64,000 bases of DNA from JAMWDF01 sp964645405 (lineage in GTDB: Bacteria; Ratteibacteria; UBA8468; B48-G9; DSTR01). Below, piece by piece: positions 35,946 through 44,490 of the stretch. Position 1 is the stretch's first letter; every line of letters starts with the position of its first letter. Under the pieces are notes generated by a model, which did no database searches, was not told the DNA's origin, and saw only the letters and a program-made list of their open reading frames with translations. A program made the translations under genes and the position numbers. The stretch spans positions 186,001 to 250,000 of the forward strand of contig CAZYCA010000016.1 of assembly GCA_964645405.1 (NCBI GenBank), written 5' to 3'.

Positions 35946-36997
35946 AAAAACTGCGTAACAAGATTGATGTTCTGGATAGAAAGCTGCTGGCAATCTTAAA
36001 CCAGCGAGCAGCAGTAGTGAAAAAAATTGCTGCCTGGAAGGAGATGATGAAGAAGCCAGGTTTTGACCCTTCCCGGGAGAAAATAGTGGTGGAACGACTG
36101 AAAAGTCTTAATCGTGGTCCTCTGGATGCCAGAGAGGTTGAATTAATCATGGAAACAATTTTCCGGGTTTACCGTTCTTACAGTGGACCGTTTACTATTG
36201 CCTATCTGGGTCCTGCAGGTACATTCACGCACCAGGCAGCGTTAAAACGCTTCGGGGAACGAGACAGGTATGTCCCCTGTAAAACAATAGGCCATGTTTT
36301 CCAGGAGGTAGAGAAACAACATGCTGATTTTGGAGTTGTACCGATAGAGAACTCCAACGAAGGAGTAGTCACCCATACTCTGGATATGTTCCTGGAAAGT
36401 GATCTGGTGGTCAATGCAGAAATACTGCTGGAAATTCATCATTGTTTGCTTTCCAGCCAATCCAGGATTTCCGGGATTAAGAAAATATATTCGCATCCTC
36501 AGGCGCTGGGTCAATGTCGTCAGTGGCTGGAAGAACATTTACCTTCTGCACATCAGGTGGAGACCGAGAGCACCATTCAGGCAGTGCAGTTAGCAAAGAA
36601 AACTCGTCTGGCTGCCGCTATCGCTCCGGAGACTGCCGCTGCCATCTATCAGATGAAGGTCGTGGCTGACAGTATTGAAGATTACCGGGAAAACATTACC
36701 CGGTTTTTGGTAATCGGGAAAACTTCAGCTCAACGCAGCGGTAATGACAAGACTTCTATTTTGTTCTCCATTAAAGACAGGGTAGGGGCGCTTCATGATA
36801 TGCTGGTTCCTTTTAAGAATCACCAGATTAATCTGACAAGGATTGAATCCCGGCCTACACGGAGGAAGGCGTGGGAATATGTATTTTTTGTGGATTTTTA
36901 TGGTCATGTGGATGAGGAAAGAGTGAAGTCTGCTTTGAAAGAATTGTCCCAGCAGTGTGTTTATATGCGGGTACTGGGGTCCTATCCTGCTGGTTGA
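35927..36997 (+). CDS. pheA: bifunctional chorismate mutase / prephenate dehydratase
   Basis: Fused P-protein: an AroQ-type chorismate mutase (residues ~1-85, LKKLRNKIDVLDRKLLAILNQRA), a prephenate dehydratase domain (~88-270, YLGPAGTFTHQAALKRFG, with NSNEGVVTHTLD) and a C-terminal ACT domain (~275-350) with ESRPTRRKAWEYVFFVDF. The ACT domain normally binds phenylalanine for feedback. The product, phenylpyruvate, goes to phenylalanine; an aromatic aminotransferase is not adjacent, although HisC at 50381 could serve. Confidence 0.95.
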   Translation: MESSQLKKLRNKIDVLDRKLLAILNQRAAVVKKIAAWKEMMKKPGFDPSREKIVVERLKSLNRGPLDAREVELIMETIFRVYRSYSGPFTIAYLGPAGTFTHQAALKRFGERDRYVPCKTIGHVFQEVEKQHADFGVVPIENSNEGVVTHTLDMFLESDLVVNAEILLEIHHCLLSSQSRISGIKKIYSHPQALGQCRQWLEEHLPSAHQVETESTIQAVQLAKKTRLAAAIAPETAAAIYQMKVVADSIEDYRENITRFLVIGKTSAQRSGNDKTSILFSIKDRVGALHDMLVPFKNHQINLTRIESRPTRRKAWEYVFFVDFYGHVDEERVKSALKELSQQCVYMRVLGSYPAG

Positions 36998-37021
36998 TAC
37001 AGGTAAAACCCGGAGAAAACT

Positions 37022-38044
37022 ATGGCTGATTTAATAATCATGAGTGCCAGAGCCACCGAAGAAGAAGTAGAAAAGGTTGTTTCCCTGATAAAGGAACTTG
37101 GTTTCCAGGTCCATGTGAGCAGGGGGCAGGAAAAGGTTCTTATTGGGTTGATAGGTGATACCCGGGGTGTCTCAGATGAAATGTTCCGGATGATGCCAGG
37201 AGTTCTGGAAGTTATAAACATCCTTAAGGAATATAAGCTGGTCAGCCGGGAGTTCCAGGCAGAAGATACCAGAGTCAGTGTGGGCAAAGTAGTGGTTGGC
37301 GGAAAAAATTTTGTGGTCATTGCCGGTCCCTGTTCGGTGGAAGAGGAAACTGGTTTGTTAAAGACAGCAGAAAAGATTGTGCGTGCCGGAGGAAAAATTT
37401 TGCGCGGTGGTGCTTACAAGCCCAGGACTTCTCCTTATTCCTTTGATGGACTTGGCAGGGAAGGATTAAGAATTCTTCAGCAGGTGACGACCAGTCTGGG
37501 AATACCGGTAGTTACTGAAGTGATGGCTCCGGAAGAAGTTGATGAAGTCGCAGCGGTGGCTGATATGCTGCAGATAGGAGCCAGAAATATGTTCAACTAC
37601 AGGTTGCTGCAACGCGTGGGAAGGTCCGGGAAACCGGTGCTCCTTAAACGAGGGTTTGAGGCTAAACTGAAGGAATTTCTTAACAGTGCAGAATATATCC
37701 TGAAGGAAGGAAACAAACAGGTGGTACTGTGTGAAAGGGGTATCCGTACTTTTGATGATGAGTTTACCCGGAATACTCTTGACCTGGCAGCGGTAGCGGT
37801 ATTAAAAAAAGAGACACATCTACCGGTAATCGTGGACCCCAGTCACGGGACAGGCCGCCGCGATTTGATTCTGCCGATGGCTCAAGCGGCTCTGGCTGCC
37901 GGAGCCGATGGTATTATGGTGGAAGTTCATCCCCAACCAGAAAAGGCTTTTTCCGATGGGTTCCAATCACTGAGGGTAGAGGAGTTTGAAACCTTAATGG
38001 CGAAACTCCGACCTCTGGCAGAAGTGATGGGGCGAATTTTGTAA
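37022..38044 (+). CDS. aroF: 3-deoxy-7-phosphoheptulonate synthase (DAHP synthase, N-terminal regulatory domain type)
   Basis: First step of the shikimate pathway, from PEP and erythrose 4-phosphate. The 340-residue protein has a ferredoxin-like N-terminal domain (~1-70) like that of feedback-regulated Thermotoga-type enzymes, then the KDO8P-synthase-like TIM barrel: AGPCSVEEETG, LRGGAYKPRTSPYSFDGLG, GARNMFNYRLL, KRGFEAKL and DPSHGTGRRD. It lies 24 bases after pheA, so pathway entry and exit share a transcript. Confidence 0.95.
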   Translation: MADLIIMSARATEEEVEKVVSLIKELGFQVHVSRGQEKVLIGLIGDTRGVSDEMFRMMPGVLEVINILKEYKLVSREFQAEDTRVSVGKVVVGGKNFVVIAGPCSVEEETGLLKTAEKIVRAGGKILRGGAYKPRTSPYSFDGLGREGLRILQQVTTSLGIPVVTEVMAPEEVDEVAAVADMLQIGARNMFNYRLLQRVGRSGKPVLLKRGFEAKLKEFLNSAEYILKEGNKQVVLCERGIRTFDDEFTRNTLDLAAVAVLKKETHLPVIVDPSHGTGRRDLILPMAQAALAAGADGIMVEVHPQPEKAFSDGFQSLRVEEFETLMAKLRPLAEVMGRIL

Positions 38045-38063
38045 TTTTAGAATCTGAGAAAAA

Positions 38064-39191
38064 ATGCAGAAAGTGAATTCTTTTTATTTCTTTCAACCAG
38101 GCAGTATTATCTTTGAACGAGGTTGCCTGGAAAAAGGATTGAAAGAAGCTTCGGCATTAGGTTTGCGGGCCCTTGTCGTTTGTGGCCGCCATTTTGCTTC
38201 CCGCACCGGTCTTTTAGAAAAAGTGAAAAAGATTTTAGAATCAGCAGGTCTTGTCTGCACACTTTATGATAGGGTAAAACCGGAACCGGATGTGGAAAAT
38301 GTTGAGCAGGGTGCAGATATCTGCCGGAGGGCTGGTTGTGATTTAGTGGTGGCAGTGGGGGGAGGAAGCGCTCTGGATGCAGGAAAAGCTATCGCTGTGC
38401 TGGCGACAAATCCTGGAAGGTTAGCTGATTATTTCGGCCAGGAAAATTTCCCCACCTGTCCCTTACCAGTGGTAGCAATTCCCACAACCTGTGGTACTGG
38501 TAGCGAAGTCACCCGCTATGCGGTAATTGTAGACCGGCAGGCAGAAACAAAGAAAACTATCAGTAGCCTCCAGATTATTCCTAAGATAGCGATTCTGGAC
38601 AGTGATTTATTGAAAACTCTTCCAGCAAGACTTGTTGCTGCTACTGCTATGGATGCTTTCTCGCATGCCGTGGAATCTTTTCTGGCCAGGAGGGCTAATT
38701 ATCTTTCCCGGGGATTCTCCAGGATGGCTCTGAAAGCATTGAGTAAGGGTTTACCGGGTGCAGTAAGAGATAAAGACCCGGATTCTTTTAAAGAACAGGT
38801 TTTTTTTGGTTCGCTGGTTGCTGGACTGGCTATCAACCACACTGGAACTATTATGGTGCACGGAATGGGCTATGCTTTCACCATCCGCTATGGTGTTCAT
38901 CACGGGACAGCCAACGCAGTAGTTCTTGCGCCAGTCCTGGAGTATCTGAAGACTAAGGGGCAGGAAAAGGAAATATCTGAGCTGGAAACTTTCTGGGGTG
39001 GACCTGCAGGTTTGAAAAAATTATTACAGGAGATGAAGCTACCATCCAAACTGAGTGAATTTGGTGTTGAAGAAAAGGATATCGGGGAGCTGGTAAGACT
39101 GGCAGTTATCGGATGTCAGAGAGCGGTAAAAAACATGTTTGTGGCACCGGAGAAAAAAGATTACGAACAAATTCTGAGGTCCATTCTCTAA
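38064..39191 (+). CDS. iron-containing alcohol dehydrogenase (group III)
   Basis: The 375-residue protein belongs to the Fe-ADH family in the dehydroquinate-synthase-like superfamily. Motifs: GGGSALDAGKAIAVLA (nucleotide loop), IPTTCGTGSEVT, and the metal site with Asp and His in MDAFSHAVESF and two His in HGMGYAFTIRYGVHHGTANA. The substrate (butanol, 1,3-propanediol, lactaldehyde or a phosphonate-related aldehyde) cannot be read. It sits 19 bases after aroF and 12 before a creatininase-like gene, probably in the same operon, but no pathway links them yet. Confidence 0.9.
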   Translation: MQKVNSFYFFQPGSIIFERGCLEKGLKEASALGLRALVVCGRHFASRTGLLEKVKKILESAGLVCTLYDRVKPEPDVENVEQGADICRRAGCDLVVAVGGGSALDAGKAIAVLATNPGRLADYFGQENFPTCPLPVVAIPTTCGTGSEVTRYAVIVDRQAETKKTISSLQIIPKIAILDSDLLKTLPARLVAATAMDAFSHAVESFLARRANYLSRGFSRMALKALSKGLPGAVRDKDPDSFKEQVFFGSLVAGLAINHTGTIMVHGMGYAFTIRYGVHHGTANAVVLAPVLEYLKTKGQEKEISELETFWGGPAGLKKLLQEMKLPSKLSEFGVEEKDIGELVRLAVIGCQRAVKNMFVAPEKKDYEQILRSIL

Positions 39192-39203
39192 CAGGGGAAA
39201 TCA

Positions 39204-39971
39204 ATGAAAGTGAATCTCTCGGAAATGACTTTGAAGGAAGTCAGGGCTGCCGGTAAAATTCAGCTGGTTGTTTTGCCCTGGGGTTCCTGTGAATCTCATA
39301 ACCTTCATCTTCCGTACGGCTGTGATACTCTGACCGTGAGCGGTCTGGCAGAAAAGGCAGCGCTTTTAGCGGCAAAAAAGGGGGCCAGGGTAGTGGTACT
39401 GCCAGCCATGCCTGTGGGTGTTAATTCGGATTTATTCGGTTTCCCCCTGGTACTCCATTTTTCTCCCTGTACCCAGCTGGCAATTCTTCGGGATATAGTG
39501 TGGTCTTTAGAGAATCACCAAATTTACAAACTACTTTTGCTCAACGGACATGGTGGTAATAATTTCAGGGCTTTAATCAAGGAACTATACGGCCAGATAA
39601 GGGTTCATATTTTTCTCTGTAACTGGTGGCAGCTGGTGGAAAAATTAGTGAAGAAAGTATGTAGTGACCCTGGTGGAGAACATGGAAATGAAGCAGAAAC
39701 TTCCTGGATGATGTATCTTCATCCTGAACTGGTGCACCTGAAATGGGCGGACGCAGGCCAGGTCAGAAAGGCGCGTCTTAAAAGTTTGAGAAAAGGAAGT
39801 ATCTGGACTCCCCGTCCCTGGCATGTCCTTACTACCAATTCCGGCTATGGTAATCCTCGTCTGGCAAGTGCGGAGAAAGGGCGTCAGATTGTGAAATATG
39901 CTGTGGCAGAAATAAGTGAGATTATAAGAGAAATTGCTAATGCCCGACTTGACAGAAATTTTCCTTATTAA
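39204..39971 (+). CDS. creatininase-family metal-dependent amidohydrolase
   Basis: The 255-residue protein has the family zinc-site blocks: WGSCESHNLHLPYGCDTL (Glu, His, Asp), LNGHGGNNF, and GEHGNEAETSWMM with the conserved Glu. Relatives include creatininase, the mycofactocin peptidase MftE and the archaeal FAPy deformylase ArfB of riboflavin/F420 synthesis. ribF follows after 2 bases, so a flavin or pterin-type substrate is conceivable, but this rests on position only. True creatininase is unlikely, since no creatine-degradation genes are present. Confidence 0.8.
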   Translation: MKVNLSEMTLKEVRAAGKIQLVVLPWGSCESHNLHLPYGCDTLTVSGLAEKAALLAAKKGARVVVLPAMPVGVNSDLFGFPLVLHFSPCTQLAILRDIVWSLENHQIYKLLLLNGHGGNNFRALIKELYGQIRVHIFLCNWWQLVEKLVKKVCSDPGGEHGNEAETSWMMYLHPELVHLKWADAGQVRKARLKSLRKGSIWTPRPWHVLTTNSGYGNPRLASAEKGRQIVKYAVAEISEIIREIANARLDRNFPY

Positions 39972-39973
39972 CC

Positions 39974-40897
39974 ATGCAGATTGCTCATCTTTTGCGTGGC
40001 AGGTCTCCAGGCCAGACACTTTCGTTAGGTATAGGCAAGTTTGATGGTTTCCATCGCGGACATCAACGTATTGTCCATGTGATAAAAGAGCATTCCTTGC
40101 TGGCAGATACCCGGTCAGGAGTCTTCACCTTCAGACATTTTCCCGTGGATTTTATGCTCTCTTCGTGGGAAGAAAAACTGTTACTATTGCGCAGGGCAGG
40201 CTTGCAATGGTGTCTGTGGGCTGATTTTGAGGAAATCTGCCACTGGGAACCGGAACATTTTCTTCAGTGTTTACAGAACTGGCAGGTGAAAGAAATTGTC
40301 GTGGGTTTTAATTTCTGTTTTGGTGCTCACAGAAAGGGGACATTAAGATTTCTGCAAAAAGTTGGGTGCTGTTTCGGGTTGAATGTTATTCCTGTCGCCC
40401 CTGTAAGAGTCGGAGCAGCTGTTGTCAATAGTACTCGTATCCGGTCTGCCCTGCGAGCAGGAAGAATAGAGGAGGCTACCCAGTGTCTTGGCCGTCCTTT
40501 CAGTTTTGAAGGTCGTGTTATTACCGGTCGTAGCCGCGGGCTTGGTCTCGGATTTCCCACAGCCAATCTTTATTTGTCAAAGAAAATATTTCTACCCTAT
40601 GGAGTGTATGCTGCCTGGGTAGCATGGAAAGGTCATTTTTACCAGGCTGCAGTTAACATTGGTGTTTGTCCGACTTTTGGAAAAAACAATGAAGAGTCAG
40701 TGGAGGTTCATCTTTTACACTTTAACGAGGATCTCTACGGTAAGAAACTTCAGGTATATTTGATAAGTTATCTGCGTCCAGAAATTACCTTTCCCAGCCC
40801 GGAGGCATTGAAAAATCAGTTAGCAAAAGATGTGGTCCAGGTTAATCTCATTTTAGGTTCCCACCCGGAGTTTGACTCAGGTGTCCCGGAAGGGTAA
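39974..40897 (+). CDS. ribF: bifunctional riboflavin kinase / FMN adenylyltransferase
   Basis: Makes FMN then FAD. The 307-residue protein has the N-terminal nucleotidyltransferase domain with GKFDGFHRGHQRIV and TFRHFPVDFM, the VGFNFCFGAHRKG loop, then the riboflavin-kinase barrel with GRSRGLGLGFPTANL and FGKNNEESVEVHLL. There is no FMN riboswitch upstream; translation is probably coupled to the preceding gene. The ppdK promoter lies in its last codons. Confidence 0.94.
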   Translation: MQIAHLLRGRSPGQTLSLGIGKFDGFHRGHQRIVHVIKEHSLLADTRSGVFTFRHFPVDFMLSSWEEKLLLLRRAGLQWCLWADFEEICHWEPEHFLQCLQNWQVKEIVVGFNFCFGAHRKGTLRFLQKVGCCFGLNVIPVAPVRVGAAVVNSTRIRSALRAGRIEEATQCLGRPFSFEGRVITGRSRGLGLGFPTANLYLSKKIFLPYGVYAAWVAWKGHFYQAAVNIGVCPTFGKNNEESVEVHLLHFNEDLYGKKLQVYLISYLRPEITFPSPEALKNQLAKDVVQVNLILGSHPEFDSGVPEG

Positions 40898-40900
40898 AAT
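40872..40900 (+). promoter_or_regulatory. candidate promoter for ppdK inside the ribF 3' end
   Basis: TTGACT (40872-40877), 17-base spacer, TAAAAT (40895-40900); the -10 box contains the ribF stop codon. The leader to the ppdK ATG would be about 60 bases with a GGAGGGGG ribosome site. Confidence 0.65.
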
Positions 40901-40969
40901 ACGGTATTATCCGTGTGCTAATCTGATTTTAATCAGTAGCGGTTTATTAACCATTGGAGGGGGTAGAAT

Positions 40970-43765
40970 ATGGCAAGGGAAAGCAAAAAAGCCAAATTCG
41001 TTTATTTCTTTGGCGGAGGAAAAGCGGATGGCAATGAATCTATGAAGAATCTTCTTGGAGGGAAAGGTGCCAATCTGGCGGAAATGGCAGGCCATCCCAG
41101 ATTAAGACTTCCTGTGCCTCCTGGTTTTACCATTACCACTGAGGTTTGTACATATTACTACCAGCACAAAAGAACGTATCCAGAGGGGTTGAAGGAACAG
41201 GTGGAAAAGGCTTTAAAGCAGGTGGAAAAACTTATGGGAAGGAAATTCGGGGACCCTGATGACCCGCTTCTGGTATCAGTCCGTTCTGGTGCTCGTCGCT
41301 CCATGCCCGGGATGATGGAAACCGTACTGAACGTCGGATTAACCGAAGCAACCTTACCAGGTCTGATTAAGCAGAGTGGTGGCAACGAACGTTTTGCCTG
41401 CGACGCTTATCGGCGTTTAATTATGATGTATTCCGATGTGGTGATGGAGAAAGCCGCTGGTCTTGAGCCCAAAAACGGTAAGGGTATCAGAAAAATCCTT
41501 GATGAGCGGATGGAGGAAATAAAGAGAGAGAAGAATTATACTTCTGATACCCAGCTTACGGTGGATGACCTGAAACTCCTCATTGCTGACTTCAAGCGCC
41601 TGGTGAGAGAAAACCTGGGGAGTGAATTTCCTGATCGGCCAGAACAACAGTTGTGGGGTGCAATTGGAGCAGTTTTCGCCTCCTGGAATGGTAAACGTGC
41701 TGTGGAATACAGAAGAATTGAAAAGATTCCTGATGAGTGGGGAACAGCTGTGACGGTACAGTCCATGGTTTTCGGTAACATGGGAGATGATTCCGCTACC
41801 GGAGTTGCCTTTACGAGAAATCCCGGCAACGGCGAAAATCAGTTTTATGGGGAGTACCTGGTGAATGCCCAGGGAGAAGATGTTGTCGCCGGAATCAGAA
41901 CTCCTGCCCCCATCAACGAATATTCCAAAAATGACCAGAGCCGGCATCTTCCTACACTGGAGGTACTTATGCCGGGTGTGTACCGGCAGCTGGATGAAAT
42001 TCGGCGCAGACTGGAGAAGCATTACCGGGATATGTTAGATATTGAATTTACCATTGAAAAGGGACGCCTTTTCATTCTTCAGTGCCGTGTAGGGAAAAGA
42101 AATGGACTTGCTGCCGTGCGTATGGCAACTGATATGTACCGGGAAAGACTGATTGATAAGGAGACAGCAGTCATGCGGGTAGCCCCGCAGCAACTGGTGG
42201 AACTACTATTGCCGATGATTGACCCCAGAGTGGAGATGACCACCACTCCCATTGCCAAGGGATTGCCTGCTGGTCCAGGTGGCGCCAGGGGAAGGGTTGT
42301 CTTTACGTCAGCTGATGCGGTTGCCCGGGCAGAAAAGGGAGAGAAGGTTGTACTGGTGAGGGAAGAAACCAGTCCTGAAGATGTTGATGGTATGCATAAA
42401 TCTCAGGCCATTCTTACCAGTAAGGGTGGGATGACCTCCCATGCCGCACTGGTGGCCAGGGGCTGGGGTAAGTGCTGTATTGTCGGCTGCTCGGACATTG
42501 AAATTTCTGCTGATAATAAGAGTTTCCGGACCAGAACCGGTGCAGTAATCAAGGAAGGTGACTGGATTTCTCTCAACGGTACCAGGGGTCTGGTTTATGA
42601 GGGAAGTCTTCCTCTGGTGGAACCTGATTTAGAAAAGAACCAGTCTTATCGTGATTTGATGAAACTGGTTGACAGTATCAAGCAGCTGGGTGTGCGGGCT
42701 AATGCTGATACCCCGCAGGATGCCAGGAAAGCCCTCAGTTTTGGTGCTGAAGGTATCGGACTTTTCCGGACAGAACACATGTTTTACGGAGAAGGGAGCG
42801 AAAAGCCTCTTTTCCTTTTAAGAAAAATGATTATGAGTACAGCTGTGGAAGAAAGGAAGGCTGCTCTGGAGGAACTGTTTCCCTATGTGAAAAACGATAT
42901 TAAGGCTACTCTGGAAGTGATGGAAGGGCTGCCGGTGACCATCAGGCTTCTGGACCCACCTCTGCATGAATTTGTTCCCCACAGCGAAGAGAAGATGGCA
43001 GCACTGGCAGCTGAACTGGGAGTGGACACCGCGGAGTTAGAAAAAAGGGCGGAAGGGTTAAGAGAAAGTAACCCCATGCTGGGACATAGAGGTGTTCGTC
43101 TGGGAGTAACCTACCCGGAGATTACAGAGATGCAGTTTCGGGCGATACTGGAAGCTGCCGCGGAAATTATCCAGTCTGGAGGAAAAGCATTACCGGAGAT
43201 TATGGTTCCGGTGACCTGTTCTGTGACAGAACTTGAAAATCAGAGGCGTATCCTGGATAAGGTATATGCTGAGGTCTGCAGCAAGTTTGGTCTTAAGAAA
43301 ATACCCTTCCTGTATGGCACCATGATAGAGATTCCCCGGGCAGCCCTCACTGCCGGGCAAATGGCTAAAGTTGCGGAATTTTTCTCCTTTGGCACGAATG
43401 ATTTAACCCAGATGGCTTACGGGTTCTCCAGGGACGACATTGGTTCTTTTCTGCCTGAATATCTGAATGCCAAAATTCTACCAGCAGACCCGTTTCAGAC
43501 CATTGACCAGGAAGCTGTCGGTGAATTGATTCAGCTGGGAATACAGAGGGGAAGGGCGACCAGACCAAAGCTGAAGGTGGGCATTTGTGGAGAACATGGT
43601 GGGGACCCGGACTCGGTAAAATTTTGCCACCGTGTGAAGATGAATTATGTGTCCTGTTCTCCCTTCCGTGTCCCGATATCCCGGCTGGCAGCAGCCCAGG
43701 CGGTAGTTGAAGAGAAGGCAAAAACGCCTGGCAAAGTAGCAAAAAGAAGTTCCAAAGTTAAGTAG
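40970..43765 (+). CDS. ppdK: pyruvate, phosphate dikinase
   Basis: Interconverts PEP, AMP and PPi with pyruvate, ATP and Pi, central in anaerobes using PPi. The 931-residue protein is about 55 longer than the Clostridium enzyme. Domains: N-terminal ATP-grasp nucleotide domain (LGGKGANLAEMA ... SVRSGARRSMPGMMETVLNVG), the swivelling domain with the phospho-His in GMTSHAALVARG (His about 491), and the PEP/pyruvate TIM barrel (LFRTEHMF, GTNDLTQM, catalytic Cys about 873 in ICGEHGG). The C-terminal tail ends in a Lys-rich stretch that overlaps an AAGTT-type repeat. Confidence 0.97.
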   Translation: MARESKKAKFVYFFGGGKADGNESMKNLLGGKGANLAEMAGHPRLRLPVPPGFTITTEVCTYYYQHKRTYPEGLKEQVEKALKQVEKLMGRKFGDPDDPLLVSVRSGARRSMPGMMETVLNVGLTEATLPGLIKQSGGNERFACDAYRRLIMMYSDVVMEKAAGLEPKNGKGIRKILDERMEEIKREKNYTSDTQLTVDDLKLLIADFKRLVRENLGSEFPDRPEQQLWGAIGAVFASWNGKRAVEYRRIEKIPDEWGTAVTVQSMVFGNMGDDSATGVAFTRNPGNGENQFYGEYLVNAQGEDVVAGIRTPAPINEYSKNDQSRHLPTLEVLMPGVYRQLDEIRRRLEKHYRDMLDIEFTIEKGRLFILQCRVGKRNGLAAVRMATDMYRERLIDKETAVMRVAPQQLVELLLPMIDPRVEMTTTPIAKGLPAGPGGARGRVVFTSADAVARAEKGEKVVLVREETSPEDVDGMHKSQAILTSKGGMTSHAALVARGWGKCCIVGCSDIEISADNKSFRTRTGAVIKEGDWISLNGTRGLVYEGSLPLVEPDLEKNQSYRDLMKLVDSIKQLGVRANADTPQDARKALSFGAEGIGLFRTEHMFYGEGSEKPLFLLRKMIMSTAVEERKAALEELFPYVKNDIKATLEVMEGLPVTIRLLDPPLHEFVPHSEEKMAALAAELGVDTAELEKRAEGLRESNPMLGHRGVRLGVTYPEITEMQFRAILEAAAEIIQSGGKALPEIMVPVTCSVTELENQRRILDKVYAEVCSKFGLKKIPFLYGTMIEIPRAALTAGQMAKVAEFFSFGTNDLTQMAYGFSRDDIGSFLPEYLNAKILPADPFQTIDQEAVGELIQLGIQRGRATRPKLKVGICGEHGGDPDSVKFCHRVKMNYVSCSPFRVPISRLAAAQAVVEEKAKTPGKVAKRSSKVK

Positions 43766-43793
43766 TTATTAAGTAAAGAAGTTAAGAAGTTCA
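43745..43793. repeat. AAGTT-rich dispersed repeat, loose copy D
   Basis: Several GAAGTT and AAGTTA units, including GAAGTTCCAAAGTTA, which also occurs in copy C near 55514. It covers the last codons and stop of ppdK, so part of the repeat is translated as the Lys/Ser-rich C-terminus. Confidence 0.4.
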
Positions 43794-44009
43794 TATTTTA
43801 TTCCGGAACCTGGCACGGTGGGAAAGAGGATGTGGAGTTTTTTTTTCTTTTTTAGCCTTATTATTTTCCTCCTGTGCAAAGACGGCCAGTAACCTTTTTT
43901 TTTCCGCTTCCCAGCAGGGCAGACCAGGCGCGGTTTTAAAATCTCCCCGGCTCCTCTTCAGTAAGGAGCGGAGTCTTTCTTATCTTCCCCTTTGCCAGGT
44001 TTTTTGTTC

Positions 44010-44041
44010 CCCCCTTCTTTCAAAAAAAGGATACAAGGGGG
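44010..44041. repeat. REP-like palindrome CCCCCTT...AAGGGGG
   Basis: Arms CCCCCTT (44010-44016) and AAGGGGG (44035-44041) enclose an inner CTTT/AAAG pairing. The form is that of the small intergenic palindromes found in many copies in various bacterial genomes. Only one copy is seen here. Confidence 0.4.
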
Positions 44042-44348
44042 ATTGAAAAATTCGCCCTACACTGCTGGCCATGAGAAGCAAGGTAAAGATAAATTAGATT
44101 GAGCAAAGGAGAAAGGCGAAGTTTCCTTTCCTTAAACAGGAGCCTTTCAGACAATGTTTTTTCTCAAAGGCAGGGATTTATCCTTCTCCAGTCTTTTTCG
44201 TTTCCTTAAAAGAGATGCCGTTACCACCTCGGTGAAGCGGTACAAGAAGGTTCAGGGACCGAGGCAATAAGTTTGTCTCCACCACGGGGCAGGAAGTAGT
44301 TCTTTCTTTTTAGATGTTCGTCCCGGAGTAAGACCACCCGGTCAGGAT

Positions 44349-44377
44349 TTGGGGTCGTCAAATATTTCAGGTATAAT
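44349..44377 (+). promoter_or_regulatory. candidate promoter for the DUF362-Tat operon
   Basis: Perfect TATAAT (44372-44377) with a weak TTGGGG 17 bases upstream (44349-44354). The leader to the first ATG is long, about 107 bases. Confidence 0.4.
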
Positions 44378-44490
44378 GAGCACAAAGTGCAATCTCTGGC
44401 AGGTGCGTAAACATAGCAGGGTAGGGCGGTTGAGAAAAAGGTTGAAATGGAACTATCTAAGTTTTTGAAAAATAAGAACTTGGAGGAAAA

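Larger units (their letters stand above)
43766..44490. other. 725-bp region without a recognisable gene
   Basis: No credible reading frame on either strand. I looked for RNase P, tmRNA and SRP RNA signatures on both strands and saw none. It holds the end of an AAGTT-rich repeat, a hairpin with arms GCTCCT/AGGAGC (43950-43969) that might act as a weak terminator for ppdK, a palindrome at 44010-44041, and a promoter near 44350-44377 with a ~107-base leader before the next gene. Homopolymer T and C runs are frequent. It may be decayed sequence. Confidence 0.5.

Noticed and set aside
39204..39971. Creatinine degradation pathway
   Set aside because: No creatinase, sarcosine oxidase or transport genes are nearby; the family is functionally broad.
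43766..44490. RNase P RNA, tmRNA or SRP RNA in the gene-free region
   Set aside because: The signatures I know (GAGGAAAGTCCG-type core, tmRNA ends, the GGTCAGG/GGAAGG SRP loop) are absent on both strands.
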